Shown: positions 53,059 through 62,134, counted from the stretch's first letter. The stretch is 64,000 bases of DNA from Shiella aurantiaca (GCA_030412945.1 JAUHJS010000007.1:124001-188000), one strand, 5' to 3'. Program-made: numbers and translations. The notes: generated by a model from the sequence alone, not told the origin.

Positions 53059-53140
53059 GTTTATACCTAGTTCTTGTTTTTTATAGGCCATCAATTCAGC
53101 GAAGCGGTAAATTGTATAAAACCGTGAATGGGTTTATTTA

Positions 53141-53172
53141 TTTTGTGTGGGTTATTTTGTCTTGTATATTTA
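53141..53172 (+). promoter_or_regulatory. Bacteroidota-type promoter of the lipoprotein gene
   Basis: TTTTG (53141-53145), exactly 19 bases, then TATATTTA (53165-53172), one mismatch from TAnnTTTG. It lies 33 bases before the start codon. Confidence 0.65.
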
Positions 53173-53205
53173 CGACTATTTTCCACCAAATCAATAATAT
53201 TTTAG

Positions 53206-53598
53206 ATGAAAAATGTTTCTTTAAAGACCTTTTTGTCTTTGTCCTTCGCTTTGTTTATTGTTTTCTCTTCTTGCAAAAAAGAAGATGAGTCACCTAAAAA
53301 TCCACTTGTTGGAACTTGGCTTAATTTAGAAGTTGAAGAAGAAAATGATTACCGTTATGAACACCGTTTTATTTTCAATAGCGATATGACAGGTGCGGTA
53401 GATGGCGTAGCCACTACAGCAGGCGAGGTTATCTATGAAGTAGCTTTTGACTTCACCTATACCTTTACCGCTACTGAGGTTACTCTTAAAGATGGGGAGA
53501 ATACCAGTACATTCCCTTACACGGTTACAGCTACTGAATTTACACTTTTTGAAGCGTATGAAGGTGCTGATCCTGCCGTATATGTAAAAGAAGATTAA
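53206..53598 (+). CDS. Lipocalin-like lipoprotein
   Basis: A 130-residue predicted lipoprotein. The signal ends LFIVFSSCKKEDES with Cys23 as the lipid attachment site. The mature part starts NPLVGTWLNLEVEEEN and continues with alternating strands (HRFIFNSDMTGAVDG, DFTYTFTATEVTLKDGEN), the pattern of small lipocalin-like domains common in Bacteroidota. No ligand can be inferred. It is expressed alone, with a clear promoter upstream and a terminator pair downstream. Confidence 0.8.
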   Translation: MKNVSLKTFLSLSFALFIVFSSCKKEDESPKNPLVGTWLNLEVEEENDYRYEHRFIFNSDMTGAVDGVATTAGEVIYEVAFDFTYTFTATEVTLKDGENTSTFPYTVTATEFTLFEAYEGADPAVYVKED

Positions 53599-53602
53599 AT
53601 AA

Positions 53603-53671
53603 AAGGCGGCCTGAATCGCTCAAGCCGCCTTTTGGTTAAGAAAACCCCAAGTCTTTTAAGGCTTGGGGTTT
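53603..53671. terminator. Tandem terminators between convergent genes
   Basis: First hairpin 53603-53631 (AAGGCGGC / GCCGCCTT). Second hairpin 53642-53671 (AAACCCCAAG / CTTGGGGTTT) with A and T tracts on both sides. They separate the lipoprotein gene from the convergent amidohydrolase gene; the second probably serves the minus strand. Confidence 0.85.
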
Positions 53672-53676
53672 TTGAT

Positions 53677-56600
53677 TTATTTCAATCCCGGAATATTCAC
53701 AGGCTTAGGCGTATGCCACTGCGGTGTTTCTGCTTTCTTAGGTGTAGGCAGCAGTTCATCCAAAGTAGCGGCATCATACACACGGCCATTTTTGATTACA
53801 TACTTCAAGGTATTGGTATGGCGGATATTTTCCAATGGGTTTTTATCCATAATCAGAATGTCGGCCAGTTTGCCTACTTCCAATGAACCCAAGTCTTTAT
53901 CCAAGCCTATGGCTTGAGCGCCCAAAATGGTGGCTACTTTTAAGGTATTGTGCGTGCTCATGCCACCGCTTTGCATAGCCCACACTTCCCAGTGATAACC
54001 AAGGCCTTGTAGCTGTCCGTGGCTACCGATACCCGCCAGTCCACCTTCTTTTACCAAAGCATTCATAAATTCCGCATGACGAGGGAAGATATGCTCTTCC
54101 TCCATAGACCAGAAGCCTCTTCTGCGGGCTTTTTGCGCTAATTCTTCATAAGGAGTGAAATGCTGAAGCTTAGCATCGTTGTACGGTTGCTCTGTAGCAT
54201 AGTAATAGTTTTCCGCCCAAGGGCCACCATACGATACCAATAGGGTAGGTGTTACCGCCATTTTCGATTCCGCTACGGTTTTTACCACATCCTTATAAAT
54301 AGGATAGATAGGTAGAGCATGCTCATGACCAGGGTATCCATCAAGCAATTGCGTCATGTTCAGTTTGAAATCCAAGCCGCCTTCGGTTGTAGGCATCAAG
54401 CCTAGCTCTTTACACGCCATAATGACCCACTGGCGCTGCTGACGGTTTCCTACCAAATACATTTTGATGGTTTTGGTATTATAGTATTCGCTGTACTGCT
54501 TTAATACTTTCTTGGCATGCTCAAGGTCTTTGATGTTGTACATCCAGAAGCCTACACCCGGTCCGGTAGAGTATACGCGAGGTCCGGGGATTTGTCCTGC
54601 ATCTACCATGTCCGCATAGGTGAGCACATCGGTAGTAGCGGTTTGCGGATCGCGGGTGGTAGTTACGCCATAAGCCAAGTTTGCCGCATAAATCCACACT
54701 TGGTTTTTATGGATAGTCCAAGCGGGCCACATGTGCGCATGGGTATCTACAAAGCCCGGAGTGATGGTTTTACCCATGGCATCCAGCTCCTTGGTTCCTG
54801 CAGGCACGGTGAGTGTTCCGCTGGCGCCAATCGCCTTGATGCGGTTGTTTTCTATCAGGATATCTCCTTTTTCAATCACTTCATCGCCTTTCATGGTGAT
54901 GATGCGCGCACCTTTGACAAGGATAGTTCCTTGCGGGGTATCACGGTTTACTTTTACGGTTACTTTCAGTTCTTCCGCCTCAAAACCGTTTTTATCCTTC
55001 TTCTTATCGTCTTTCTTCTCTTCTTTTACCTCCGTGCTGTCTTTCTTCTCTTCTTTCTTTTTCTCAGCCTCTTTTTTGGCTAGTGCCACGCTGTCGTCAT
55101 AGGCTTTGGCTTGGTCGAGGTCGTAGATAAAGTGGCTATTGCCTAGCGACCAGTGTACTTTTTTGCCATCGCCCGACCAAGCAATAAACTCACCTCCAAT
55201 TTGGGTAAGCTTACGTGCCGGGAAGGCCGCTTTCTCTGGATTGGCCAAGGAAACGCTAGGGGTTTGTCCGTATTCAGGTATGGTAACCACGTATACATCG
55301 TTGTTGATTTGCGCAATAGCTTGTTTGCCCTTAGGAGAAATACGTATTTCAGACGCTTTAGAAGCTGTATTGTTTTCGGCAGCGGCATCCATATCGGCTG
55401 GTAATAATCCGTGGTGATCGTGCCCATCAAACTGCATGGCCGAAGTACCATAGGTAGTGATACCCGTTACTTTGATGTGTTCCTTTTCATCACTTCCGTC
55501 CCAGCGGATAGAAAGCAAGCCGCGGTTGTTTTCGTATAAATAAATGCGATCTTCCGATTCCGTAAAATGCGGAAGGGCACGTCCACGGGCTTTATCAATT
55601 ACCGTGATGGCTCCTCCTGTACTCGGAATCCAGCAGATTTCGTTCATCATGGTCGAAAGGAATGGATCGGCTGCATTTTTATAATCCTGAGCCGTTCCGC
55701 GGGTAAAGGCAATGCGGTTTTGCTTATACGACCAAGTAGGGTAGGTGTATATTCCGGCTACTTGGGTCAATTGAACAGGTTTTCCTTTGCCATCGGCTGT
55801 AATTTTATACAGATGACCTCCGGCTACATCTTGCCAAGTGGCAAATACCAAGGATTTGCTATCGGGTGACCAAGCAGGATGTGCCTCGGTGAAATTGTTA
55901 GCAGTCAGTCTTTTAGGGGTGCCATTAGGCAAGTCCATCACATATAGGCGGTTCAAAGCTGTGAAAGCCAACTTTTTACCATCCGGAGAAGGTACGCCAT
56001 CGCGGATTTGCGTTACCACCATTTCTTTCTCATCCGAAATCGGGAATTTGAACTCCACCCGAGGGCCCATGGCCAGTTGTTCGTCTACCTCAAAAGGTAT
56101 TTCGGTAGCGGTATTGCTGCTGATGGAAATCTTATAGATTTTTCCGCCATAGCTAGCCACTACATACTGGTTATCAGGTGTGAAAGCCATAGCAGGCAGT
56201 ACACCTAGCGGAGCGATAGACTCCTGCTCGTCATGTTGAACCGGATAGGCCAACCAGCGTTCGTCTCCGGTTTGTAAATTGCGGATGATGAGTCCGGTTT
56301 GCGTTTCAAAACGTGTACCGTATACCAACCATTTGCCATCCGAAGAAAGGGTAGGCGTGAAGGCCGAACCATAGCGTGAGGTAAGGGTTTCGATTTTGCC
56401 ATTGCTCACATCATAGGTGCCAATTTGGTACTGGGGCAACTGGGCATTGTAGTTCCAGGCGCCATTTCTGCGTGAGAAATAAATGAATTTTCCATCGTGG
56501 CTATAAGCAGGATCTATGGTTTTCAAGCTTTCCGGTTCTTTGATTAGCTGCGCCCCTGAGCCACCATCCTTGTGGTAGATATGAAGTTTGAGGTTTCTAC

Positions 56601-57090
56601 GACCGCGGGCAGCTACCAAATATTCCCCATCGGGTGACCAATCGGCCGATGCGTAATTCTGGTTGTTGTCTTCGGAAATCTGTTTGGTTTCCTTGTCGGC
56701 CAAATTCATGGTCCATACATTGTCCATTCCGCTTTTATCGGAAATGAAAACGATAGATTTTCCATCCGGACTATAGCGTGGGTGCACATCATAGGCCAGG
56801 CCTTCGGTGATGCGGGTTGCCTTGCCACCACCAATGGGTAGCGTGTAGAGGTCGCCCATCAGGTCGAATACGATTTCTTGTCCATCCGGACGCACGTCCA
56901 GGGAAATCCAGGTACCTTCCGTTGTTTTCAAGGAAAGGCTGCGCTCAGGCTCCAAGGGGAGCTCTTTAGTCGCTTTTTTGTTGCTAGTAGTATCGGTTTT
57001 GGAAGCTTCCTGCGCATGGGCCGTCAGCAGACTGAGGCTCAGTGCCAGTGCAAGCGTTCCTTGTCCTAGGGATTTGGGTATAGTTTGCAT
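53677..57090 (-). CDS. TolB-like beta-propeller/amidohydrolase fusion
   Basis: Exported protein of 1137 residues. A signal peptide (to TAHAQE) precedes a TolB/PD40-type propeller with repeated blades: YSPDGKSIVFISDKSGMDNVW, WSPDGEYLVAARG, YSHDGKFIYFSRRNG and WSPDSKSLVFATW. A Lys/Glu-rich linker (about 670-705) leads to a metal-dependent amidohydrolase: ITPGFVDTHAHMWPAW (HxH, about residue 780), TRDPQTATTDVLTY, then LGAQAIGLDKDLGSLEVGKLADILIMDKNPL. Such fusions are frequent in Bacteroidota and are usually thought to be periplasmic hydrolases; the substrate is unknown. It is divergent from the dienelactone hydrolase gene. Confidence 0.92.
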   Translation of the reverse strand: MQTIPKSLGQGTLALALSLSLLTAHAQEASKTDTTSNKKATKELPLEPERSLSLKTTEGTWISLDVRPDGQEIVFDLMGDLYTLPIGGGKATRITEGLAYDVHPRYSPDGKSIVFISDKSGMDNVWTMNLADKETKQISEDNNQNYASADWSPDGEYLVAARGRRNLKLHIYHKDGGSGAQLIKEPESLKTIDPAYSHDGKFIYFSRRNGAWNYNAQLPQYQIGTYDVSNGKIETLTSRYGSAFTPTLSSDGKWLVYGTRFETQTGLIIRNLQTGDERWLAYPVQHDEQESIAPLGVLPAMAFTPDNQYVVASYGGKIYKISISSNTATEIPFEVDEQLAMGPRVEFKFPISDEKEMVVTQIRDGVPSPDGKKLAFTALNRLYVMDLPNGTPKRLTANNFTEAHPAWSPDSKSLVFATWQDVAGGHLYKITADGKGKPVQLTQVAGIYTYPTWSYKQNRIAFTRGTAQDYKNAADPFLSTMMNEICWIPSTGGAITVIDKARGRALPHFTESEDRIYLYENNRGLLSIRWDGSDEKEHIKVTGITTYGTSAMQFDGHDHHGLLPADMDAAAENNTASKASEIRISPKGKQAIAQINNDVYVVTIPEYGQTPSVSLANPEKAAFPARKLTQIGGEFIAWSGDGKKVHWSLGNSHFIYDLDQAKAYDDSVALAKKEAEKKKEEKKDSTEVKEEKKDDKKKDKNGFEAEELKVTVKVNRDTPQGTILVKGARIITMKGDEVIEKGDILIENNRIKAIGASGTLTVPAGTKELDAMGKTITPGFVDTHAHMWPAWTIHKNQVWIYAANLAYGVTTTRDPQTATTDVLTYADMVDAGQIPGPRVYSTGPGVGFWMYNIKDLEHAKKVLKQYSEYYNTKTIKMYLVGNRQQRQWVIMACKELGLMPTTEGGLDFKLNMTQLLDGYPGHEHALPIYPIYKDVVKTVAESKMAVTPTLLVSYGGPWAENYYYATEQPYNDAKLQHFTPYEELAQKARRRGFWSMEEEHIFPRHAEFMNALVKEGGLAGIGSHGQLQGLGYHWEVWAMQSGGMSTHNTLKVATILGAQAIGLDKDLGSLEVGKLADILIMDKNPLENIRHTNTLKYVIKNGRVYDAATLDELLPTPKKAETPQWHTPKPVNIPGLK

Positions 57091-57221
57091 ATCACTATTT
57101 ATTTGAGATTGTCTATATTACCGAACAAGATACCGCCATTCCGGTTAATTCATTTCAAAATCTGGAAGAGTGGTCAAACCAAAGGATGAGCCTTCTTTTT
57201 CATACATAAACCTCTGAACAC

Positions 57222-58070
57222 ATGGATCAAAGCATCATTAACCTGTTCGATGAATACACCCACAAGCCGCTTTCGCGTAGTGAATTTTTAAAACGATTGG
57301 CTGTGTTAACGGGCAGCACCGCTGCGGCATTGGCGGTATTACCACTTTTGGAAGTAAATTATGCGCAAGCCCAAACCACTCAAGGGCCGTTTAAAGAAAC
57401 ATGGATAGAAATTCCCTTGGAAGGAGGCACTCCTGTGAAAGCTTTTGTGGCCACGCCTGATGTACCTGACAAAGTAGGGGTGGTATTGGTGATACATGAA
57501 AACCGCGGATTGAATCCCCACATCATTGATGTAGCGCGCAGGGTGGCCAAAGCCGGATATGTGGGCATAGCGGTAGATTCGCTTTCTTCTTTTGGCGGTA
57601 CGCCTGAGGATAGCGATAAAGCCCGTACTTTGATTGGAGAGTTGAGCCCTGAACTGGCCTTGGCCCAATACCAAGCGGCTTTTGCTTTTGCACAAAAGAT
57701 GGAAAAATCTAACGGAAATGTGGGTTGTGTAGGCTTTTGCTGGGGAGGCGCAATGGCGAATCGACTGGCGGTGAGCCAACCCGAACTGAAAGCGGCTGTA
57801 GCTTTTTATGGAAGACAAGCGGCCGCTGAGGAGGTGCCCAATATTAAAACGGCTGTGCAGCTTCACTATGCCGGACTCGATGAGCGCATCAATGCAGGAA
57901 TAGAAGCCTATGAAGCCGCTTTAAAGGCAAATAGTAAAACCTACGAGCTGTATGTGTATGAAGGCGTGAACCATGCGTTCCATAACGATACGGCCCCCAC
58001 CCGCTACAATGCCGAGGCGGCTCAGCTGGCTTGGGAAAGAACGCTGGCCTTTTTTGGGAAGTATTTATAA
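57222..58070 (+). CDS. Exported dienelactone hydrolase family protein
   Basis: Alpha/beta-hydrolase of 282 residues. The Tat-like N-terminus has SRSEFLKRLAVLTG then AALAVLPLLEVNYAQAQ. The triad is visible: Cys173 in VGCVGFCWGGAMANRLA (the DLH-type nucleophile), Asp in YAGLDERINAG and His in YEGVNHAFHND. VVLVIHENRGLNPHIIDVARR is the family oxyanion region. Relatives open dienelactones in aromatic degradation, but many members have other esterase roles. Confidence 0.9.
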   Translation: MDQSIINLFDEYTHKPLSRSEFLKRLAVLTGSTAAALAVLPLLEVNYAQAQTTQGPFKETWIEIPLEGGTPVKAFVATPDVPDKVGVVLVIHENRGLNPHIIDVARRVAKAGYVGIAVDSLSSFGGTPEDSDKARTLIGELSPELALAQYQAAFAFAQKMEKSNGNVGCVGFCWGGAMANRLAVSQPELKAAVAFYGRQAAAEEVPNIKTAVQLHYAGLDERINAGIEAYEAALKANSKTYELYVYEGVNHAFHNDTAPTRYNAEAAQLAWERTLAFFGKYL

Positions 58071-58141
58071 ATGAGACATCTGACTGAGGGGATTCCTGTT
58101 TTGAAAATTATTCTTTAAATTGAATCTCAAATAATAAGCAA

Positions 58142-58321
58142 ATGAGAAAGTCGGTGGTGATTGATTCTATTAATAAGCTTCCAGAGGAATTTTCGATAGA
58201 AGAGCTGGTGGAACGGCTTATTGTTCTTGAAAAGATTGAGAAAGGGAGACAGGAAGTGAAAGATGGCAAGGTGAACACAGAGGAGGAAGCCAAGTCTAAA
58301 TTGAAGAAATGGTTACATTAG
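58142..58321 (+). CDS. Small antitoxin-like protein (orphan)
   Basis: A 59-residue protein: MRKSVVIDSINKLPEEFSIE, then ELVERLIVLEKIEKG, and a lysine/glutamate-rich end finishing LKKWLH. This charged helical layout (INKLPxxFSIEELVERLxVLEKIE) is what I know from antitoxins encoded just before RelE/ParE-type toxins in Bacteroidota. No toxin ORF follows; the next gene 45 bases on encodes an unrelated exported protein. It is AT-rich like its right-hand neighbour. It may be the remnant of a toxin-antitoxin module or a stand-alone anti-toxin. Confidence 0.65.
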   Translation: MRKSVVIDSINKLPEEFSIEELVERLIVLEKIEKGRQEVKDGKVNTEEEAKSKLKKWLH

Positions 58322-58366
58322 TTTATCTGAGCAAGAGATAAAGTCCATAATTGAACAAAGGAATAT

Positions 58367-58822
58367 ATGAAACTAGTCGCAATCCTGATGGTCTTTTTTG
58401 TTCAGACGGCTTATGGACAAATTGTCAATTCAGTCTCTCCGAATAGAACTGGAATATATTATTACTCGGTAGACTCTTTGATACAAAAGATTGACAAGAA
58501 AAAGGCAATAGAAAGAATACTTATAAAAGCAGATTGGTCAGTTATTAAAGATTTTCCAGATACAATCAGAGGAATTGGAATACGTAAACTAGATAATGCA
58601 AAGGATTTTAAATCAAGACGTCTGGGTGATAATGAGGTGCTTTTTAAAGTCAATGGTTTGACGATAATCCGTGACGAAATCAAATTATCAATTGTGGCTC
58701 TTGAGAGAAAAAATAAAGAAACAACCTATTTCGCAGACGGAGTTTATGTTTTCTGTTTCAAATATTTACCTGAAACCAAAACTTATACACTCACTGAAAT
58801 AAAAAGTGGAATTGTGTTATGA
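58367..58822 (+). CDS. Small exported protein of unknown function
   Basis: A 151-residue protein with a signal peptide (MKLVAILMVFFVQTAYG, then QIVNS). The mature part is lysine-rich and beta-like: GIYYYSVDSLIQKIDKKKA, VLFKVNGLTIIRDEIKLSIV and DGVYVFCFKYLPETKTYTLTE. I do not recognise it. Codon use is clearly more AT-rich than in the flanking dienelactone hydrolase and most of leuS, suggesting that 58.1-58.8 kb is a small acquired patch together with the antitoxin-like gene. Confidence 0.65.
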   Translation: MKLVAILMVFFVQTAYGQIVNSVSPNRTGIYYYSVDSLIQKIDKKKAIERILIKADWSVIKDFPDTIRGIGIRKLDNAKDFKSRRLGDNEVLFKVNGLTIIRDEIKLSIVALERKNKETTYFADGVYVFCFKYLPETKTYTLTEIKSGIVL

Positions 58823-58856
58823 AAAACTAAAGCACTCTACAGATGATTTTTATAAA

Positions 58857-58889
58857 AACCCTCCAAAAGTTCTAAAATTTTGGAGGGTT
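58857..58889. terminator. Terminator, mainly for leuS
   Basis: A perfect 12-bp stem AACCCTCCAAAA / TTTTGGAGGGTT with a 9-base loop. On the minus strand it is followed by TTTTTATAAAAAT, 27 bases after the leuS stop. Confidence 0.85.
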
Positions 58890-58915
58890 CTGAATTATTT
58901 AGGTGAGTGGGAAAA

Positions 58916-61864
58916 TTACACCACTAGATTGATAATCCTTCCCGGTACAATGATGAGTTTCTTTACCGGCTTGCCTTCCATCCATTTTTGTACGGTTTCA
59001 TCCGCCAAAATCGCTTTTTCCATTTCCGCCTGTGGCATGTCCAGCGCAAAGCTGAGTTTGTGGCGCATCTTGCCATTTACTGATACAGGATATTCAAAGG
59101 CGTTTTCTTTCAAATACTCCTCCTTAAATTCCGGATAGGAAGCTTCAATAATGCTACTATTATGGCCCATGTGTTTCCATAATTCCTCACAGATATGGGG
59201 TGCATAAGAAGAAAGCACAATAGTAAGAGGTTCCAGTATGGCTCTTTTATTGCATTTTAGCGCACTCAGTTCGTTTACACAAATCATAAAGGTACTCACC
59301 GAGGTATTGAAGCTGAATTTCTCAATATCCTCTTCCACCTTTTTGATGGTTTTATGCAAACTTTTCAGTTCCTCCGCGCTAGGCTCAGCCTCACTTAAGT
59401 TCCAATTTCCTTTGTCATCGTGGAACAAGCGCCAGAATTTGCGCAAGAAGCCAAATACCCCGCTAATGCCATTGGTATTCCACGGTTTGAATTGCTCTAG
59501 CGGCCCTAGGAACATCTCGTACAAGCGCAAGGTATCCGCCCCGTATTGAGCAATTACATCATCGGGATTTACCACATTGTGCTTAGATTTGGACATTTTG
59601 TCTATCTCTCTTTCACATTTGAAGGTAATATCAAAAATGTATTTTGCAGAAGAGAAATCTCCAAATTCCCAAGTTGTTAGCCTTTCAATATCAACTTCAA
59701 CTTCTGCATCAGCTTCGGTTTTTAAGTATTTTATATCGAATTTAATTGGAGTGACTTCTTTGCCTACAGTTAATAACTTAAACCCGTCTTTTATAAGAAT
59801 TGAATTTATCTCGTCAAAAAGCCAATTTTTAAAATCAATATTATCGTATTCTGCTGTTAGCTTATCCTTTAAGTCAGAAGAAATATAGATAGGAGGTCTT
59901 TTTCCAGTTCCCTCGTATGTTAAATTTGCTAATCTGTAAGTTATTGCAGATTTCCCCTGAATCATCCCTTGGTTAATCAGCTTTTTAAAAGGCTCATCTA
60001 CCTTCACAAAGCCACGGTCGAACAAGAATTTGCACCAAAAGCGGCTGTATAGCAAGTGTCCAGTAGCATGCTCAGAACCACCAATGTATAAATCAACCGC
60101 TTGCCAATAGTCCAATGCCTTGGTATCGGCAAAAGCCGTTTCATTTTTTGGATCCATATAGCGGAACCAATACCAGCTGCTACCCGCCCAGCCCGGCATA
60201 GTGGTAGTTTCCATCGGATAGCCATCGGCCGCGCCTAGGCCTTTTTCAGGCGAATAAGTCCAGTTTTTTGCGCGTGCTAGGGGAGGCTCACCATCCTCTG
60301 TTGGTAGGTATTTATCCACCTCCGGCAAAGTAATAGGCAAGTGCTTTTCTTCTACCAAATACGGGGTCCCGTTTTTGAAATACACAGGAATGGGCTCACC
60401 CCAGTAGCGCTGACGGCCAAATATCGCATCGCGGATACGGAAATTCACCTTGCCTTTTCCGCGGCCTTCGGCTTCTAGTCGGGCAATCAAGCTTTGGGTA
60501 GCCTCGGCATAACCCATGCCATTGATAAAGTCGGAATTGATGTATTTGCCTTCCTTGGTAGGGTCGGCTTCTTCTTCAATTTTTTGTGTATCTAATATTG
60601 GGATTATCGGTAAGCCAAAATGCTTGGCAAAGAGGTAATCACGCTGATCACCCGAAGGTACGGCCATCACGGCTCCAGTACCATAGCCCGCTAGTACGTA
60701 ATCGGCTACGTACACGGGCACGGGTTTTCCGGTAAAAGGATGCTCGGCATAGGCACCCGTAAAAGCGCCACTTACCCGTTTTACTTCCGTCATGCGCTCA
60801 CGCTCACTGCGGTTTTTGGCAATGCTCACGTAGCTTTCCACTTCCTGCTTTTGCTCAGGTGTGGTAATTTTCGCTACCAATTCATGCTCAGGCGCAATCA
60901 CCAAGAAGGTTGCCCCAAAAATCGTATCGACACGGGTGGTAAAGACTTCAATCGCCAAGCCCTCACCCCCAGGGGTGAGGCTAAATTTCAGCTGGCAACC
61001 CATGCTTTTGCCTATCCAGTTGCGCTGCATTTCTTTCACCGGCTCGGGCCAGTCGATGCGCTCAAGACCTTCCAATAAGCGGTTGGCATAAGCCGTGATG
61101 CGCATGCTCCATTGGCTCATTTTTTTGCGCTCCACCGGATGCCCGCCACGCTCCGAGAAGCCATCTTTCACTTCATCGTTGCTTAATACGGTACCCAAAG
61201 CCGGACACCAGTTTACCACCGCTTCCGAAATATAGGTCAGGCGGTATTTGAGCAAGAGTTTTTGTTTTTCTTCTTCACTAAATCCTTTCCAATCGGCTGC
61301 GCTAAAGGCGGGCGTATCCTCATCGCATTCGGCTTGTACCTGGGCATTGCCTTCGGAGGCGAATAGGGAAATCAGTTCTTGGATATCGCGGGCTTTATCG
61401 GCCTTTTTATCATACCAGCTATTGAATAGCTGCATGAAAATCCACTGTGTCCAGCGGTAATAGGCAGGGTCGCTGGTGCGCACTTCGCGGTCCCAATCGT
61501 AAGCAAAGCCAATATTTTTTAATTGCTCCAGGTAGCGGGCAATGTTCTGTTCGGTGGTCACGGCCGGATGCTGTCCGGTTTGGATGGCATATTGCTCAGC
61601 CGGAAGGCCAAAGGCATCAAAGCCCATGGGATGCAGCACATTAAAGCCTTTCTGGCGTTTAAATCGGCTCACGATATCGGTAGCGATATAACCCAGCGGA
61701 TGGCCTACGTGCAAACCTGCTCCCGAAGGATAGGGGAACATGTCCAGCGTATAATATTTGGGCTTATGGGAGTTTGCCTCTGCTTTAAAGGTTTTCTGCT
61801 TCAGCCAGTACTGCTGCCATTCTTTTTCAAATTTCTTGATTTCTTCTATGCTAAAATCGGCCAT
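58916..61864 (-). CDS. leuS: Leucyl-tRNA synthetase
   Basis: Charges tRNA-Leu (982 aa from the chosen start). The HIGH-type motif is YPSGAGLHVGHPLGY (HVGH at residues 52-55). The editing domain includes FTTRVDTIFGATFLVIAPEH and GTGAVMAVPSGDQRD. Catalytic motifs continue as WAGSSWYWFRYMDP and GGSEHATGHLLYSRF, with KMSKSKHN at 756-763 and PLEQFKPWNTNGISGVFGFL. Residues 638-755, just before KMSKS, form an insert (leucine-specific domain position) encoded by visibly AT-richer DNA. The start MADFSIEEIKKFEKEW at 61864 is preferred because the promoter lies across the alternative Met at 61894. Confidence 0.96.
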   Translation of the reverse strand: MADFSIEEIKKFEKEWQQYWLKQKTFKAEANSHKPKYYTLDMFPYPSGAGLHVGHPLGYIATDIVSRFKRQKGFNVLHPMGFDAFGLPAEQYAIQTGQHPAVTTEQNIARYLEQLKNIGFAYDWDREVRTSDPAYYRWTQWIFMQLFNSWYDKKADKARDIQELISLFASEGNAQVQAECDEDTPAFSAADWKGFSEEEKQKLLLKYRLTYISEAVVNWCPALGTVLSNDEVKDGFSERGGHPVERKKMSQWSMRITAYANRLLEGLERIDWPEPVKEMQRNWIGKSMGCQLKFSLTPGGEGLAIEVFTTRVDTIFGATFLVIAPEHELVAKITTPEQKQEVESYVSIAKNRSERERMTEVKRVSGAFTGAYAEHPFTGKPVPVYVADYVLAGYGTGAVMAVPSGDQRDYLFAKHFGLPIIPILDTQKIEEEADPTKEGKYINSDFINGMGYAEATQSLIARLEAEGRGKGKVNFRIRDAIFGRQRYWGEPIPVYFKNGTPYLVEEKHLPITLPEVDKYLPTEDGEPPLARAKNWTYSPEKGLGAADGYPMETTTMPGWAGSSWYWFRYMDPKNETAFADTKALDYWQAVDLYIGGSEHATGHLLYSRFWCKFLFDRGFVKVDEPFKKLINQGMIQGKSAITYRLANLTYEGTGKRPPIYISSDLKDKLTAEYDNIDFKNWLFDEINSILIKDGFKLLTVGKEVTPIKFDIKYLKTEADAEVEVDIERLTTWEFGDFSSAKYIFDITFKCEREIDKMSKSKHNVVNPDDVIAQYGADTLRLYEMFLGPLEQFKPWNTNGISGVFGFLRKFWRLFHDDKGNWNLSEAEPSAEELKSLHKTIKKVEEDIEKFSFNTSVSTFMICVNELSALKCNKRAILEPLTIVLSSYAPHICEELWKHMGHNSSIIEASYPEFKEEYLKENAFEYPVSVNGKMRHKLSFALDMPQAEMEKAILADETVQKWMEGKPVKKLIIVPGRIINLVV
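59600..59953 (-). other. AT-rich segment of leuS encoding the pre-KMSKS insert
   Basis: This in-frame stretch encodes LeuS residues 638-755. It shows AT-ending codons and long A/T runs unlike the GC-richer codons on both sides. The encoded sequence (YRLANLTYEGTGKRPPIYIS, WLFDEINSILIKDGFKLLT, WEFGDFSSAKYIFDITF) is also richer in Lys, Ile, Asp and Phe. Confidence 0.7.
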
Positions 61865-61891
61865 GTGCGATGTGATTATCCTATTGGGATG

Positions 61892-61921
61892 CAAAAATAG
61901 TCGAAAATGCCTAGGAATAAA
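61892..61921 (-). promoter_or_regulatory. Bacteroidota-type promoter of leuS
   Basis: On the minus strand a perfect -7 element TATTTTTG (61892-61899) is preceded after 18 bases by TTTA (61918-61921). It leaves a leader of about 25 bases to Met 61864. Confidence 0.55.
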
Positions 61922-61947
61922 GGGCTGGGGGAGAGAAATGCGAGGAG

Positions 61948-61989
61948 GTAGTATGTGGTATATTGTATTTGGATGGTGGTATGTAGTAT
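61948..61989 (+). repeat. Six-unit degenerate heptamer repeat
   Basis: GTAGTAT, GTGGTAT, ATTGTAT, TTGGATG, GTGGTAT, GTAGTAT in unbroken 7-bp phase. It lies between divergent leuS and a putative lipoprotein gene, in a G-rich stretch. Beyond this and the leuS promoter I see nothing else in 61865-62134. Confidence 0.6.
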
Positions 61990-62134
61990 AGGAAGGAGGG
62001 GAGACTGATTATGTAAGGGGTTTGCTTTAGTGATTGAAAATAGGTTATTTGATTTTGGCAAAGCCATTGAATTCTAGACTTTATTGATAGGAATAGGTGT
62101 GGTTAGGTTAAATAAACGTTATTCAAAACCAAAA

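Noticed and set aside
54517-55083. 188-residue plus-strand ORF ending in a Phe/Leu-rich stretch
   Set aside because: Antisense to the amidohydrolase gene; the hydrophobic end is the complement of the Lys/Glu linker.
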